Shown: piece by piece, positions 56,573 to 64,000 of the stretch | Layout: the number at the start of each line of letters is the position of its first letter | Numbering within the stretch: the first letter of the stretch is position 1 | NCBI GenBank assembly: GCA_040219515.1 | Contig: JAVJSI010000018.1 | Location: 1 to 64,000, forward strand | DNA from: Acidimicrobiales bacterium | GTDB lineage: Bacteria > Actinomycetota > Acidimicrobiia > Acidimicrobiales > Aldehydirespiratoraceae | Length of the DNA stretch: 64,000 nucleotides | Direction of reading: 5' to 3' | Translations under genes and position numbers: made by a program | Notes under the pieces: model-generated | What the model saw: only the letters and a program-made list of their open reading frames with translations | What the model was told of the DNA's origin: nothing | The model's database searches: none

Positions 56573-58861
56573 TCAGGCGTCGGCCGCGATCGACGTGAGG
56601 ATGGCCAGCTCGATCTCGCGCTGATGGGCCGGATCGGTGATCTTCATGCCGTCGGAGTCGAGCACGTAGAACGAGTCGATCACGTCGTCGCCGAGGGTCT
56701 GCACCTTCGCCGTGTAGATGTCGAGATCGAGGTCGGCGATCGCCCGGGTGACCCGGTAGAGCAGCCCGATGGAGTCCGGGCCGCGCATCTCGACGACGGT
56801 GTGCGACGACGACATCTCGTTGTCGAAGATCACCTGCGGCTCGATCAGGACCGCAGTCGTCGCCCGCTGGTAGCGGTAGTTCTGCGCCCGCTGGATGAGT
56901 CGGGCCCTGATGGCGACACGGCCGCGCAGCGCGGCGCGCACCTCGTCCTCGACCTCGCGAGGGCGTTCATCGAGACCGATTCCTCCGTCGAGCCGCAGGA
57001 CCTCGAGCGCGCGGCCGTTCTCGGTGTGCAACTGTGCTTCGAGGATCTCGACGCCGTGGAGCGCCAACGCACCGGCCACCCGGGAGAACGTGCCCCGGCG
57101 GTCCTCGGCCATGACGGTGAGCTCGTGGCCGCGCAGCTCGACGACCTCCTCGCCGCTGAGCAGCCGAGCGACCAGCTCGTCGGAGGGGAAGACCGACTCG
57201 ATGACCTTGCCGCCGGTCTGGAGGTAGTGACTCGTCCGCTCGACGAGATCGCGTAGGAGACCGGCCTTCCACCCGTTCCAGGCGGCCCGACTCGTGGCAA
57301 TCGAGTCGGCCTCGGTGAGGGCGCCGAGCAGTTCGAGCGTGTTGACCGATCCGATCTCGTCGGCGACGAACTTGATCGTGTCCTCGTCCTCGAGGTCGCG
57401 CCGGCTTGCCGTGTCGGGCAGCAGCAGGTGGTGGCGCACCAGCGCCGCGAGTACGTCGACGTCGGCCGGCGGATAGCCCATTCGGGTGCCGATCCGGCGT
57501 ACAAGATCCACGCCGACCTCCGAGTGGTCGCCCGGGTAGCCCTTGCCGATGTCGTGGAAGAGCCCGCCGAGCACCAGCAGATCGGGGCGTTCGACACGAT
57601 CGGCGATGTTGGCCGCCTCGGCCGCCGCCTCCATCAGGTGTCGGTCGACCGTGTAGCGGTGATACGCGTTGCGCTGCGGTCGACTGCGGTTAGGCGCCCA
57701 CTCCGGCAGCAGCCGAGAGAGCAGGTCGACCTGGTCGAGCGCTTCGAGCGTGCGGATGGCATCGCCGCCCAGCAGCAGCAGGTCGACGAGAACCTCGCGG
57801 GCGTCGGCCGGCCACGGGTCGGGCAGATTCGGACTCTCGGCCGCGAGCCGATCGAGCACCGAACGCTCGATGAACGCATCGTCTCGCGCCGCGATGTACG
57901 CGACCCGCAGCGGCATAACCGGATCGGTGGACACCGGGGCGTCGTCATCGAGCAGCAGCGTCTCGTCGGTGATCTTGATGCCGTGGCCGACGTCGCGGAC
58001 CTTCTTGCGCCAACGCCGACGGGTCGACCGCAGGTGCATCCGGTGCAGGACGGCGTCGGTGATCCATGCGACGGTGCGGGCCGCCTGCGAGATCTCGGCC
58101 ATGAGGTCGTCGGCGTCGCCGTAGCCGAGGGCCGAGGCGACCTCGTCCTGGTCCTGGAGGAGCAGCTGGTTGGAGTGCCGACCGGTCGAGCGATGGAGCT
58201 CGACCCGCGCTGACAGCAGCGTGTCGTGCGGGCCGATGAGCCCCTGGCGCTCCGAGTCCTCCATGAGCCCGTCGTCGGCCAGGTCGATCCAGTGCAGCGC
58301 GTGGACGTCGCGCAAGCCGCCGCGAGAGAGCTTGAGGTCGGGCTCGAGGAGGAACGCCACCTCCCCGGCTTCGGCATGGCGCTCTCGGGTTCGTTCCGAG
58401 ATCATGCTCAGCATCTTGTCGGCGTTGTCGCGCCACTGGGCTCGGGACTTCGCGGCCAGCTCGTCGACGAGCCGATGGTCGCCACCGATGAGACGAATGT
58501 CGAGCAGCGACGTCGCCGTGTCGAGGTCACCCGATGCCAGATCGAGTGCCTCGTCGATCGTTCGCACGGCATGGCCGAGCTTCATCCCGGTGTCCCAGAT
58601 CGGGTACCAGATGTTCTCGGCCACCTCGGCGACATGGCCCGAATTGTTGTGGATCAACAACAGGTCGAGGTCGGACCCCATGCTGAGATCGCCTCGCCCG
58701 TAGCCGCCCACCGCCGCGAGCGCGACGCCGTGCATCTCGTCGACTCCACCCACCACCCGCTGCAACCAGGCGTCGATCTCGGCCGTGTAGGCCCGCGACA
58801 GACCCGTGCCGATCAGCGAGGAATCGGCGAGCACCGAGGACGTGGCGGGAATGGCGTTCAT
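56573..58861 (-). CDS. glnD: [protein-PII] uridylyltransferase
   Basis: 762 residues, slightly short for the family. N-terminal nucleotidyltransferase motif GGYGRGDLSMGSDLDLL (Asp pair), then an HD phosphohydrolase segment (VLGGLFHDIGKGYPGDHSEVG), and two C-terminal ACT domains (from about 595 and about 690). It uridylylates PII under nitrogen limitation. It follows amtB on the same strand, but the gene that normally lies between (glnB/glnK) is absent. Confidence 0.95.
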   Translation of the reverse strand: MNAIPATSSVLADSSLIGTGLSRAYTAEIDAWLQRVVGGVDEMHGVALAAVGGYGRGDLSMGSDLDLLLIHNNSGHVAEVAENIWYPIWDTGMKLGHAVRTIDEALDLASGDLDTATSLLDIRLIGGDHRLVDELAAKSRAQWRDNADKMLSMISERTRERHAEAGEVAFLLEPDLKLSRGGLRDVHALHWIDLADDGLMEDSERQGLIGPHDTLLSARVELHRSTGRHSNQLLLQDQDEVASALGYGDADDLMAEISQAARTVAWITDAVLHRMHLRSTRRRWRKKVRDVGHGIKITDETLLLDDDAPVSTDPVMPLRVAYIAARDDAFIERSVLDRLAAESPNLPDPWPADAREVLVDLLLLGGDAIRTLEALDQVDLLSRLLPEWAPNRSRPQRNAYHRYTVDRHLMEAAAEAANIADRVERPDLLVLGGLFHDIGKGYPGDHSEVGVDLVRRIGTRMGYPPADVDVLAALVRHHLLLPDTASRRDLEDEDTIKFVADEIGSVNTLELLGALTEADSIATSRAAWNGWKAGLLRDLVERTSHYLQTGGKVIESVFPSDELVARLLSGEEVVELRGHELTVMAEDRRGTFSRVAGALALHGVEILEAQLHTENGRALEVLRLDGGIGLDERPREVEDEVRAALRGRVAIRARLIQRAQNYRYQRATTAVLIEPQVIFDNEMSSSHTVVEMRGPDSIGLLYRVTRAIADLDLDIYTAKVQTLGDDVIDSFYVLDSDGMKITDPAHQREIELAILTSIAADA

Positions 58862-58885
58862 GCGGACCCCATTAGATCAGCCCCA

Positions 58886-58968
58886 CCGTTGCACTCGGGG
58901 TCAGACCCCCGTTGCAGTTGGGGTCTGACCCTCGAAGCGCAACGGGGGTCTGACCCCAAATGCAACGG
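58886..58968. repeat. three-unit palindromic repeat between amtB and glnD
   Basis: CCGTTGCA (58886-58893) pairs with TGCAACGG (58961-58968). Inside are three cores: GGGGTCAGACCCC (58897-58909), GGGGTCTGACCC (58920-58931) and GGGGTCTGACCCC (58945-58957). It abuts the amtB stop (58969-58971) and ends 25 bp before the glnD start codon. Same core as the repeat at 50540-50605 with a different outer arm (GTTGCA instead of TTGGGAC). Confidence 0.85.
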
Positions 58969-60171
58969 TCAGTCGAGGTAGGCGGTTTCGGCGTGTTGGG
59001 TCTGATCGAGGCCGGTCTGTTCGGCGGCGTCGGTGACGCGGAGGCCCACCGTGGCATCGAGGAGCTTGGCGATACCGAAGGTGACGAGGAACGAATAGGC
59101 GAGGACGGAGACGATGGCGACGACCTGGCTGACGACCAACGCACCGTCACCGAAGAACAGGCCGTCCACGCCGTTGATCCGGGCGTCGGCGAAGAAGCCG
59201 AGCATGACACCTCCGACGATGCCACCGACCATGTGGATGCCGACGACGTCGAGCGAGTCGTCGTAGCCGTACTTCGACTTCAGTTGGATGGCGAAGTAGC
59301 AGGCGACCGAGGCGACGAGCCCGAAAAGGATCGGCGCGAGCCCGCCGACATAGCCGGCGGCCGGGGTGATGGCAACGAGTCCGGCCACGACACCCGACGC
59401 TCCACCCAGCGTCGTTGCGTGACCGTCGCGCAGCCGTTCGATGGCGAGCCAGCCGATCATGCCCGCGGCAGCGGCCACGAAGGTGTTGAGCAGCGCCTGG
59501 ACGGCGACACCGTCGGCCGCACCCGCCGAGCCGGCGTTGAACCCGAACCAGCCGAACCAGAGGATTCCCGCGCCCAGCATCACGAAGGTCAGGTTGTGCG
59601 GCGGCATCGCCGTGTCGGGCCAGCCCGTGCGCTTGCCGAGCACCATCACCAGGGCCAGCGCGGCAACACCGGCGTTGATGTGAATTGCCGTGCCCCCGGC
59701 GAAGTCGATTGCCGCCGGGTCGAGCTTCGAGTGGTGCCACCCTGTGTAGACCCAGTAGGTCACCGGTGTGTAGACGAGAATCGACCAGATCGGGACGAAG
59801 ACGGCCCAGGCCGAGAACTTCATGCGATCGGCAACGGCACCGGAGATGAGCGCCGGCGTGATCGCCGCGAACGTCATGAAGAACGCCACGCCGATCAGGG
59901 CTTCCGGGTTGCCGGCGAGGTCCTTGAGGCCGGCCACGTCGAAGTTTCCGATGACCGCCTCGAGACCGTCACCGTCGCCGCTGTTGCCGAGCGAATAGGT
60001 GAACAGCACCCACAGCAACGGCACGATGCCGAGACAGTAGGTGTTCATGTTCAGCATGTTCAGCACGTTCTTCGAACGGACCATTCCGCCGTAGAAGAGC
60101 GCCAATCCCGGCACCATGAACACGACGAGTGCCGTCGAGATCAACATCCACGCAATATCGCCTGATTCCAT
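58969..60171 (-). CDS. amtB: ammonium transporter
   Basis: 400 residues, about 11 TM helices. Conserved pore elements: twin-His region with IHINAGVAALALVMVLGKR and IHMVGGIVGGVMLG, RSKNVLNMLNMNTYCLG in TM1-2, and MPPHNLTFVMLGAGILWFGWFGFN. Moves NH4+/NH3 across the membrane. C-terminal tail ends in YLD. In many bacteria the PII gene follows; here a palindromic repeat and then glnD follow. Confidence 0.96.
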   Translation of the reverse strand: MESGDIAWMLISTALVVFMVPGLALFYGGMVRSKNVLNMLNMNTYCLGIVPLLWVLFTYSLGNSGDGDGLEAVIGNFDVAGLKDLAGNPEALIGVAFFMTFAAITPALISGAVADRMKFSAWAVFVPIWSILVYTPVTYWVYTGWHHSKLDPAAIDFAGGTAIHINAGVAALALVMVLGKRTGWPDTAMPPHNLTFVMLGAGILWFGWFGFNAGSAGAADGVAVQALLNTFVAAAAGMIGWLAIERLRDGHATTLGGASGVVAGLVAITPAAGYVGGLAPILFGLVASVACYFAIQLKSKYGYDDSLDVVGIHMVGGIVGGVMLGFFADARINGVDGLFFGDGALVVSQVVAIVSVLAYSFLVTFGIAKLLDATVGLRVTDAAEQTGLDQTQHAETAYLD

Positions 60172-60301
60172 GACTCTCCCCTCGGGACCGCGGGACCGCG
60201 GCCGGATACGGGAGGCAACCTACGAACCCACTGTTTCGGCAGTGTTTCTGGCGGCTGATGCGACTGTTACGGCGTCCGACGAGTCGAGCCCTCGTATGGC
60301 C

Positions 60302-61051
60302 CTAATACGGCCAATCGCGGCTGCGATGACCCAATATCCGCGTCAGCGGATACAACTTCGCCGTCAGCAACATCTTGATCGCGACGTTGCGGACGAACCA
60401 CGGCAACTGGGCGCTCTGACGTGCGAGGTCGATCACCCTCTCGCGGGCGTCCAGTCGCTCGCGACGGAACTCGGCCATCGACTGCGACCTGCCGATGTAG
60501 CGCCACTGGCCCGACCAGAAGGTGGTCGAGAGCAGCGCCAGGGTGACACCGATCGAGCTGAACGAGTCGTGGATCAGCATCGTGCCGCCGCCGCTCACCC
60601 GATCACCCCAATCGACGATGTCGGCCCGGGCCGGCCCGAAGCGGTGCGCACCGTCGATGTAGAGCAGGTCGATCTCGCCGTCGACGTCGGCGAGGGCGTC
60701 ATCGCTCATCTTGCGGACATGGGTGACCCGGTCACGGACCCCGGCCTCGGTGAGGTTCCGCACGTAGACCGAGTGGTCGTCGTCACCGCGGGCCTGATCG
60801 GCCGCGATCTCCTGCGGGCCACGATCGCTGCCCGCGTGCGGATCGATCGACACGATCTCGACACCCTCGGTGGCCGCCGAGGCGAGCACGATGAGCGAGC
60901 GGCCGCGGAAGCTGCCGATCTCGACGATGCGGGTGCCGGCGCCGAGGTCGCGGGCCCGGTCGTGAAGTCGTCGCGCCTGATCATCGGTCATCCAACCTTC
61001 GACGCCGGCCACCTGGCGGAGAACATCGACGAAGGGAGGGCGATTGGTCAC
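60302..61051 (-). CDS. class I SAM-dependent methyltransferase (CmcI-like)
   Basis: 249 residues. Motif I IVEIGSFRGRSLIVLASAA, IDPHAGSDRG, and LLYIDGAHRFGPARADIVDWGDRV with a metal-site-like Asp/His. The C terminus is helical and Arg-rich (RNVAIKMLLTAKLYPLTRIL). Such enzymes methylate hydroxyls of sugars or antibiotic-like acceptors; target unknown. Last gene of a minus-strand trio with the two small genes upstream. Confidence 0.87.
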   Translation of the reverse strand: MTNRPPFVDVLRQVAGVEGWMTDDQARRLHDRARDLGAGTRIVEIGSFRGRSLIVLASAATEGVEIVSIDPHAGSDRGPQEIAADQARGDDDHSVYVRNLTEAGVRDRVTHVRKMSDDALADVDGEIDLLYIDGAHRFGPARADIVDWGDRVSGGGTMLIHDSFSSIGVTLALLSTTFWSGQWRYIGRSQSMAEFRRERLDARERVIDLARQSAQLPWFVRNVAIKMLLTAKLYPLTRILGHRSRDWPY

Positions 61052-61093
61052 GGTGCTGGAGCCTAGCGACGGGTCGTGAGAAGTCAGGAAGCG

Positions 61094-61390
61094 TCAGGCC
61101 AGAAGCTCGCCGGCCCGGCGGAAGACCCGGGAACGGGGCACGGCATCGGCACAGCCGGCCGCCACTGCGTCATCGAGCGCGTCGGTGTCGACGTGGGCCC
61201 CGTAGGCCACCACCGGCGGGCCGATCGCCACCACTGCGGCGACATCGGCGCCCAGTGCGAGGTCGAGCAGGATCAATGTGGCCTCGGCGAGCGCCGGGGC
61301 GTCGATGTCGCGGACGACGACCGCGTCGGGGATGGCGGCCCGGAAGCGACTCCCGTCCATGAGGTCGCGGGTGAGCACCACCACACTCAT
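61094..61390 (-). CDS. small receiver-like protein
   Basis: 98 residues from ATG 61390, overlapping the upstream gene by ATGA. The hydrophobic strand pattern (MSVVVLTRDLMDG, DAVVVRDIDAP, LILLDLALG, VAAVVAIGPPVVAYGAHVD) fits a receiver-type Rossmann-like fold, with DLALG at the phospho-Asp position. The region is too short and diverged to call a true response regulator. Coupled to the 155-residue unknown gene. Confidence 0.7.
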   Translation of the reverse strand: MSVVVLTRDLMDGSRFRAAIPDAVVVRDIDAPALAEATLILLDLALGADVAAVVAIGPPVVAYGAHVDTDALDDAVAAGCADAVPRSRVFRRAGELLA

Positions 61391-61854
61391 CCGGCCGTCT
61401 CCCGGCGCCGACGAAGGTGCACGTGGGCCCGAGCTGCGCCCCACACCAATCCGGGCTCGTGCAGCGACGGATCGATGTCGGCGAACGAGGCGGGACCGAA
61501 CCCGAAGAGGTCGTCGGGAAACGCCCGCACGTCGAACTCGTCACGAGCGGCCGGCTCCGCCCCGGCCTCGACGAGGAGGGAGGTGATCGGGCCGGTGCCG
61601 GCGCGCACGACGGCCAGCGGATTGCCGGCTCCCGCGTCCACATCGGCACCGAGCACGCGCGCGAGCTGGGGTGCGAGGCAGGCCATGGTCTCGTCGATCG
61701 CCGCAGCGAGATCCGACTCGTCGATGGCCGGCCCGGGCCTCGTCGCCATCGTTCGCAACCACCCGGGCAGCGCGTCGAGGAGCGCGGCTTCGAGCTCGGC
61801 GGCGATCGTCGACAGCCGGGCCTCGTCGTCGGCGAGAGTCGGCTCGGAGGTCAC
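61387..61854 (-). CDS. protein of unknown function, cytoplasmic
   Basis: 155 residues from GTG 61854. Predominantly helical: EARLSTIAAELEAALLDALPGW, AIDETMACLAPQLARVLGAD, then a mixed C-terminal part (EFDVRAFPDDLFGFGPASF, HEPGLVWGAARAHVHLRRRR). I do not recognise a family. Its stop overlaps the start of the receiver-like gene, and both sit next to a methyltransferase. Divergent from the dehydrogenase gene at 61913. Confidence 0.7.
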   Translation of the reverse strand: MTSEPTLADDEARLSTIAAELEAALLDALPGWLRTMATRPGPAIDESDLAAAIDETMACLAPQLARVLGADVDAGAGNPLAVVRAGTGPITSLLVEAGAEPAARDEFDVRAFPDDLFGFGPASFADIDPSLHEPGLVWGAARAHVHLRRRRETAG

Positions 61855-61912
61855 CGTCGGAATACTACGGTGGGTCCTGTGCCGCTGCTTCTCTGCTGAA
61901 CCGAGGGACACG

Positions 61913-62740
61913 ATGACAACGGGAACCATGACGACCGGATACGAATCGCTCGGTGACAAGGTCGTGCTGGTCACCGGCGCGGGAAACGGCATCGGTGCCG
62001 CGCTCGCCCGACGCTTCGCCGGGGTCGGCGCCCGCGTCGCCGTCAACGATGTCGACCGGGATTCGGCCGACACCATCACTGCGGCCATCAACGACGACGG
62101 CGGCACCGCCTTCGCCATTGCCGCCGACGTGGCCGACGGCGGCGAGGTGGGTGCGATGTTCGAGACGCTGACGGAGCAGTTCGGCACGATCGACGTGCTC
62201 GTGAACAATGCCGGTCTGGTCGGGCCGATGCTGCACTTCTTCGAAGCCGACGAGGCCTGGTGGCGCAGGATCGTCGACGTGAACCTGACCGGTCACTTCC
62301 TGTGCTGCCACCAGGCCGCCCGCATCATGGCCAAGGCCGGTGGCGGTTCGATCATCAACATGTCGTCGGGCGGCGCCACGCGCGCCCATCGGTCGTTCAC
62401 CGCCTACGACGCCACCAAGGGCGGCATCGAAGCCTTCACCCGGGCCCTCGCCCTCGACCTCGGTCCCTACGCCATCCGGGTCAACGCCCTGATGCCCGGC
62501 TCGATCGACACCAGCGGCCTCACCGTCGAGGAACGCCGGCTGCGGGGCGAGAACGTCCCCCTGGGCCGCATCGGCGAACCGTTCGACATGACCGGTGCCG
62601 CCCTCTTCCTGGCCTCCGACGACGCGTCCTACATCACCGGCGACGTGATCCGGATCGACGGCGGCATGCTCGCCCAACAGCGATCCGCCACCGTCGACAT
62701 CATGCCGCCGTCGGGCTTCCCCCGGGTCGAGGACCTGTAG
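61913..62740 (+). CDS. short-chain dehydrogenase/reductase
   Basis: 275 residues from ATG 61913 with GAGGGA upstream. Classical SDR motifs: TGAGNGIG (21-28), NNAG (98-101), Ser151-152, and YDATK with Tyr165 and Lys169. NAD(P)-dependent oxidoreduction; substrate unknown. Ends 2 bp before the next gene. Confidence 0.95.
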   Translation: MTTGTMTTGYESLGDKVVLVTGAGNGIGAALARRFAGVGARVAVNDVDRDSADTITAAINDDGGTAFAIAADVADGGEVGAMFETLTEQFGTIDVLVNNAGLVGPMLHFFEADEAWWRRIVDVNLTGHFLCCHQAARIMAKAGGGSIINMSSGGATRAHRSFTAYDATKGGIEAFTRALALDLGPYAIRVNALMPGSIDTSGLTVEERRLRGENVPLGRIGEPFDMTGAALFLASDDASYITGDVIRIDGGMLAQQRSATVDIMPPSGFPRVEDL

Positions 62741-62742
62741 CC

Positions 62743-64000
62743 ATGGGCGCCCGCATCGGGGCCGACGTGGGCGGCACGTTCACCGACATCGTTCTGGAAT
62801 CCGACGGCGCGCTGCACAGCACCAAGGTGCTCACCACCCACGATGCGCCCGAGCGCGGCATCCTCGACGGAATCGCCCGAGTCGCGACTGAGGCCGGGGT
62901 CGACCTGGCCGACGTCGAGCAGGTGATCCACGGCACCACGCTGGCCACCAACGCGCTCATCGAACGCCGTGGCGCAACGACCGCGCTCGTCACCACCGAA
63001 GGGTTTCGCGACGTCATCGAGACCCGCACCGAGAGCCGCTACGAGCAATACGACCTGAACATCGTGCTCCCGCGCCCGCTCGTCGAACGCAAGGACCGCT
63101 TCGTCGTCGCCGAGCGGCTCAATGCCCGCGGCGAAGTACTCGTGCCGTTCGACGAAGCGGGGGCGCGAGACGTGATCGGCCGGCTCCGTGACGGCGGCTA
63201 CGAGGCCGTCGCCGTGGGGTTTCTGCACAGCTATCGCAACCCGGTGCACGAGCAGCGTTTCCGTGACCTGCTGCTCGCCGAACTCCCCGACATCGCCGTG
63301 TCGATCAGCAGCGAAGTGTCACCGCAAATGCGTGAGTACGAGCGCTTCAACACCGTGTGCGCCAACGCCTACGTGCAACCGCTGATGGCGTCCTACGTCG
63401 TGCGGCTCCGCGACCAGCTGCGCGAACGGGGAGCCACCTGCCCGCTCCATCTGATCCACTCCGGTGGCGGCCTCATCGACGTCGACACCGCAGCTGCCTT
63501 CCCGGTCCGCCTCGTCGAATCGGGCCCAGCCGGCGGCGCGATCTTCGCGGCCGACCTCGCCCAGCGCTACGGCCGCGATCGGGTGCTCTCCTACGACATG
63601 GGTGGCACCACGGCGAAGATCAGCCTGATCGAGGACTACACGCCGCAGACGGCGAAGACCTTCGAGGTCGATCGCACGGCCCGCTTCAAGAAGGGCAGCG
63701 GCATGCCGATCTCGATCCCGGTGATCGACATGATCGAGATCGGTGCCGGCGGCGGCTCCATCGCGAGCGTCGACGGGCTCGGTCAGATCCGCATCGGACC
63801 CAGGAGCGCGGGTAGCGAGCCAGGGCCCGCCGCGTACGACCGCGGCGGCACCGAGGCCACCATCACCGACGCCAACGTCGAGCTCGGTCGGCTGCACCCC
63901 GACACGTTCGGCGCCACCGACATCACGCTCTCGCCCGACCGGGCGCTCGAGGCGATCGCCGCGGGCGTCGGTGCGCCCCTCGACATGGAGGCCCACCTCG
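62743..64000 (+). CDS. hydantoinase/oxoprolinase subunit (HyuA type), 3' truncated by the window
   Basis: 419 visible residues; no stop before the window ends. N-terminal ATP-binding phosphate loop MGARIGADVGGTFTDIVLE, HGTTLATNALIERRG, later LIHSGGG, ESGPAGGAIFAA and DMGGTTAKISLI, then IGAGGGSIASVD. These are characteristic of the ATP-dependent amidohydrolases HyuA/oxoprolinase/acetone-carboxylase beta group. Exact substrate not decidable. Immediately follows the dehydrogenase, so probably one transcript. Confidence 0.93.
   Translation, partial: MGARIGADVGGTFTDIVLESDGALHSTKVLTTHDAPERGILDGIARVATEAGVDLADVEQVIHGTTLATNALIERRGATTALVTTEGFRDVIETRTESRYEQYDLNIVLPRPLVERKDRFVVAERLNARGEVLVPFDEAGARDVIGRLRDGGYEAVAVGFLHSYRNPVHEQRFRDLLLAELPDIAVSISSEVSPQMREYERFNTVCANAYVQPLMASYVVRLRDQLRERGATCPLHLIHSGGGLIDVDTAAAFPVRLVESGPAGGAIFAADLAQRYGRDRVLSYDMGGTTAKISLIEDYTPQTAKTFEVDRTARFKKGSGMPISIPVIDMIEIGAGGGSIASVDGLGQIRIGPRSAGSEPGPAAYDRGGTEATITDANVELGRLHPDTFGATDITLSPDRALEAIAAGVGAPLDMEAHL

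Overview
The window is chromosomal DNA from a high-GC, Gram-positive-type actinobacterium. Supporting signs are GC-rich codon use, frequent GTG starts, ATGA/GTGA stop-start overlaps, an Rpf-like muralytic lipoprotein, a DtxR-family repressor, a bacterial PAC2 protein, HelD, Lhr, and many Thr/Ser-linked lipoproteins. The gene repertoire resembles Acidimicrobiia; that placement is a judgement from recall, not from a search. Coding density is very high and no gap exceeds about 240 bp. I saw no tRNA, rRNA, CRISPR array, insertion sequence or prophage gene.

Layout. 1-8.8 kb: a MacB/LolD-type ABC exporter (ATPase tail plus a large FtsX-type permease), a degenerate NarL-like regulator, a Nei-type DNA glycosylase behind an HSL-type esterase, a nucleotide-sugar dehydrogenase and IMP dehydrogenase. 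8.8-21.3 kb: a lipoprotein with a duplicated module, then a surface-polysaccharide region. It holds WecB epimerase, an OafA-type acyltransferase with an SGNH domain, a 1183-residue sulfotransferase/CgeB-like/GT2 fusion, a Wzm/Wzt-type exporter, two methyltransferases and a GT4 glycosyltransferase. 21.3-30.5 kb: Lhr helicase, a DtxR-family repressor, and a ferric-iron ABC importer (ATPase, binding lipoprotein, permease) with a strong DtxR/IdeR-box-like palindrome in front of the binding-protein gene.

30.6-42 kb: HelD coupled to a sucrase/ferredoxin-like protein, a patatin, a degenerate LytM lipoprotein, hemE with a repeat-built C-terminal tail coupled to a HemY/CgoX-type oxidase, a TetR-like regulator, an Rpf-like lipoprotein behind a structured leader, an adenylate cyclase, an Lnt-like acyltransferase with Ser at the usual catalytic Cys, and Dtd. 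42-47 kb: a glycoconjugate locus (GT4, methyltransferase, alpha/alpha-toroid protein, MFS remnant, second methyltransferase, GtrA). 47-53.6 kb: TesB, a sorbosone-dehydrogenase-type lipoprotein, a lytic transglycosylase, a GNAT, an aldehyde dehydrogenase, a 47-residue protein, a frameshifted secreted micro-protein and a PAC2 protein. 53.6-64 kb: a monoacylglycerol-lipase-type hydrolase coupled to a NUDIX protein, three small proteins (two sharing a Rho-N/SAP-like tail), GlnD and AmtB separated by a palindromic repeat, a methyltransferase operon, a short-chain dehydrogenase and the start of a hydantoinase/oxoprolinase subunit.

Two themes tie the window together. One is envelope building: sugar activation, glycosyl, sulfo, acyl and methyl transfer, export, muralytic lipoproteins and lipoprotein acylation. 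The other is nutrient uptake: regulated ferric iron import, and ammonium uptake with PII signalling. Small palindromic repeats with the core GGGGTC(A/T)GACCCC fill two intergenic spaces and look like a dispersed terminator or REP-type element.
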